The notes under the pieces were generated by a model that saw only the letters and a list, made by a program, of their open reading frames with translations, ran no database searches and was not told the origin of the DNA. A DNA stretch of 64,000 nt from CAZSDP01 sp964605665 (GTDB lineage: Bacteria; Planctomycetota; UBA8108; UBA1146), in assembly GCA_964605665.1 (NCBI GenBank), contig CAZSDP010000013.1:53356-117355 (forward strand), read 5' to 3'. This document shows, piece after piece, positions 63,962 through 64,000 of this stretch; the first letter of the stretch is position 1; each line of letters starts with the position of its first letter. The position numbers and the translations under genes were made by a program.

Positions 63962-64000
63962 CTCCCGGCGAGCGAGAGCGCGAGCCGTCTCTCCGGGCTC

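Overview
The window reads as chromosomal DNA of an uncultured, probably marine member of the Planctomycetota. This rests on gene content rather than on a marker gene: an adjacent DUF1501/DUF1800 pair, a secreted beta-propeller/HEAT/cytochrome c/DUF1080 protein of the kind typical of Planctomycetes, large MoxR-DUF58-VWA operons, and several secreted proteins sharing a dockerin-like double calcium-loop module. I see no rRNA, tRNA, CRISPR array, transposase, prophage or integrase. Coding density is high, genes often overlap by 4 bases (ATGA) or 5 (TAATG), and GTG starts are common.

Layout. 1-8141 (minus): a five-gene operon MoxR ATPase, DUF58, two membrane-anchored VWA proteins and a PQQ/BamB-like protein that runs off the left edge. 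About 860 bases without a gene separate it from a housekeeping run on plus (9005-14111): guaB, guaA, ribH, nusB, ftsY. 14187-17837 (minus) holds three small envelope or zinc proteins and a sodium:solute symporter. 17895-25603 (plus) looks like a sugar-use block: PIG-L-type deacetylase, TIM-barrel isomerase/epimerase, Gfo/Idh/MocA oxidoreductase, xylA, xylB. It is followed by an FHA-GAF-adenylate cyclase (25984-27660). 27691-31991 (minus) carries a lipoprotein metalloprotease and two tandem di-heme cytochrome oxidoreductases. 32544-36695 has an orphan membrane protein, a TSUP exporter and a translationally coupled operon of macro-domain, alpha/beta hydrolase and SGNH-like proteins. 36931-39788 is korAB. 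39872-45441 (minus) has a dockerin-type propeller protein and the DUF1800-DUF1501 pair. 45732-50870 (minus) holds tldE, tldD, nagA and a ROK kinase. 50976-53067 (plus) holds a Zn-phospholipase-like protein and a two-TM/RCK potassium channel. 53125-54492 (minus) is another secreted dockerin-like protein. 55380-63721 (plus) holds the 1086-residue propeller/HEAT/cytochrome c/DUF1080 protein and a two-gene amidohydrolase operon. The right end carries a 16-base tandem repeat.

Functionally the window joins nucleotide and riboflavin housekeeping, xylose and amino-sugar catabolism (xylAB, nagA-ROK), ferredoxin-linked 2-oxoacid oxidation, and a large secreted investment in heme, calcium and carbohydrate modules. 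The most interesting non-gene signals are a palindrome (CTGACGTCAG) shared by the MoxR and macro-domain operon promoters, 17-base direct repeats upstream of the DUF1800 operon, structured leaders before an orphan membrane protein and before korA, and a terminator-like hairpin with no gene upstream of it. I did not find a system I can call new with confidence. The best candidates are the shared dockerin-like module family, the macro/hydrolase/SGNH operon, and the possible regulon defined by the palindrome.
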